DNA of 64,000 bases from Takakia lepidozioides (taxonomy: Eukaryota > Streptophyta > Takakiopsida > Takakiales > Takakiaceae). The position numbers and the translations under genes are program-made. The notes under the pieces were generated by a model, which searched no databases, was not told the DNA's origin, and saw only the letters and a program-made list of their open reading frames with translations. Below, one piece after another: positions 63,360 through 64,000 of this stretch (its first letter is position 1; each line of letters starts with the position of its first letter). The stretch lies in assembly GCA_030704615.1 (NCBI GenBank), contig CM060734.1, forward strand, positions 52,964,042 through 53,028,041. Reading direction: 5' to 3'.

Positions 63360-64000
63360 AGACGCCGGCGCCGAATTTCCATCCTGCAGGTCATTCGGAG
63401 CGGGGCCGGATGGAAATCCAGCGCCCAATTTCCATCCTGCAGGTAATTCGGAGCGAATTTTCATCCTGCAAGCAAAAAATTCCAAGCTTAGTGTGTACCC
63501 AGTCAAAAAATCGCGAAAAACTTGATGGAACGACTAAAAATTGTTGAAGAAGGGCTGATACGGGCATCTGCGGATGGAAATTCGGCGCCGTTTTTCCATC
63601 CGGGGGATGTTCTCTGTCGGCCAGGTGTCGGCCTCTCCCCCCGAGGCGACTTCATCCGTGCGCCCTCGGATGGAAATTCCGCGCCGTTTTCCATCCGGGG
63701 GATGTTCTCTGTCGGCCAGGTGTCGGCCTCTCCCCCCGAGACGACTTCATCCGTGCCCCCTCGGATGGAAATTCCGCGCCGTTTTTCCATCCAGGGGATG
63801 TTCTCTGTCGGCCAGGTGTCGGCCTCTCCCCCCGAGACGACTTCATCGGTGCGGCCTCGGATGGTAATTCGGCACCGTTTTTCCATCCGGGGGATGTTCT
63901 CTCTCGGCCAAGTGTCGGCCTCTCCCCCCGAGACAACTTCATCCAACGGGCCTCGGATGCAAATTCGGCGCCGTTTTTCCATCCGGGGGAAGTTCTCTGT
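63360..64000. repeat. GGCGCC palindrome array at right edge
   Basis: From 63570 to the edge there are four to five units (gatggaaattcggcgccgtt, ttccatccgggggatgttct, ggccaggtgtcggcctctcc), the complement of 28320-29404. The part 63360-63470 holds two diverged units of the second type (catcctgcaggtaattcgga). The array continues beyond the window. Confidence 0.9.

Larger units (their letters stand above)
59325..63565 (-). repeat. Inverted duplication, right arm
   Basis: This is the complement of 38446-42145, with an extra 389-bp tandem copy inside the PPR relic and a longer glycine-rich repeat region. It continues into the palindrome array to the window's right edge. Confidence 0.92.

Overview
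The window looks like nuclear DNA of a land plant, most likely a seed-free plant such as a fern. Evidence: remnants of PLS-type pentatricopeptide-repeat (PPR) genes, two Ty3/gypsy LTR retrotransposons, Mutator-like (MULE) transposons with SWIM-finger transposases, short GT-AG introns of about 86-90 bp, and much nested repeat. The plant assignment is firm. The fern assignment is inference from the style of the PPR repeats. Nothing looks bacterial or organellar, and I saw no tRNA or rRNA gene.

Layout: (1) 1-2630 is a repeat unit found again at 55964-58588, and a third, partial copy at 8787-9465 is split from its other half at 21352-22036. (2) 3972-8786 is a truncated transposon copy lying reversed. 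(3) 9466-21342 is a complete 11.9-kb MULE-like element, flanked by the 9-bp target duplication ccctcgaca and inserted into the third repeat copy. (4) 22496-29409 is a third copy of the family carrying the best preserved transposase gene. (5) 29410-38445 is a young LTR retrotransposon inside that third copy, flanked by gcccg. (6) 38446-42145 holds a broken PPR gene and a broken glycine-rich protein gene, and the whole block recurs inverted at 59325-63565. (7) 42401-53397 is an older LTR retrotransposon on the minus strand with 2.2-kb LTRs. (8) 53398-56290 holds PPR pseudogenes. (9) 60349-61479 is an intact secreted glycine-rich protein gene, the best candidate for a functional host gene. (10) 63360-64000 is a palindrome array.

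The unusual system is the MULE-like family. The complete element has two divergent genes. One encodes a transposase with a DDE-type core, a TTN-AES motif and a C-terminal SWIM finger. The other encodes a protein that reads as a ParB/sulfiredoxin-like domain (WDGNHRLLAW) followed by helical segments and a circularly ordered DNA-methyltransferase-like domain (DIPDGE motif first, then DLTCGTG). ParB-plus-methylase proteins are known from phages and bacteria. Here the pair rides in a plant DNA transposon. The element family also carries arrays of quasi-palindromes centred on GGCGCC: one beyond the 3' end of the transposase, one or two between the divergent genes, and one in the methyltransferase-side gene. 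These could be binding or modification sites for the encoded protein. That link is inference.

All transposon gene copies here carry stops, frameshifts or deletions, but the lesions differ between copies, so the ancestral reading frames can be recognised by comparison.
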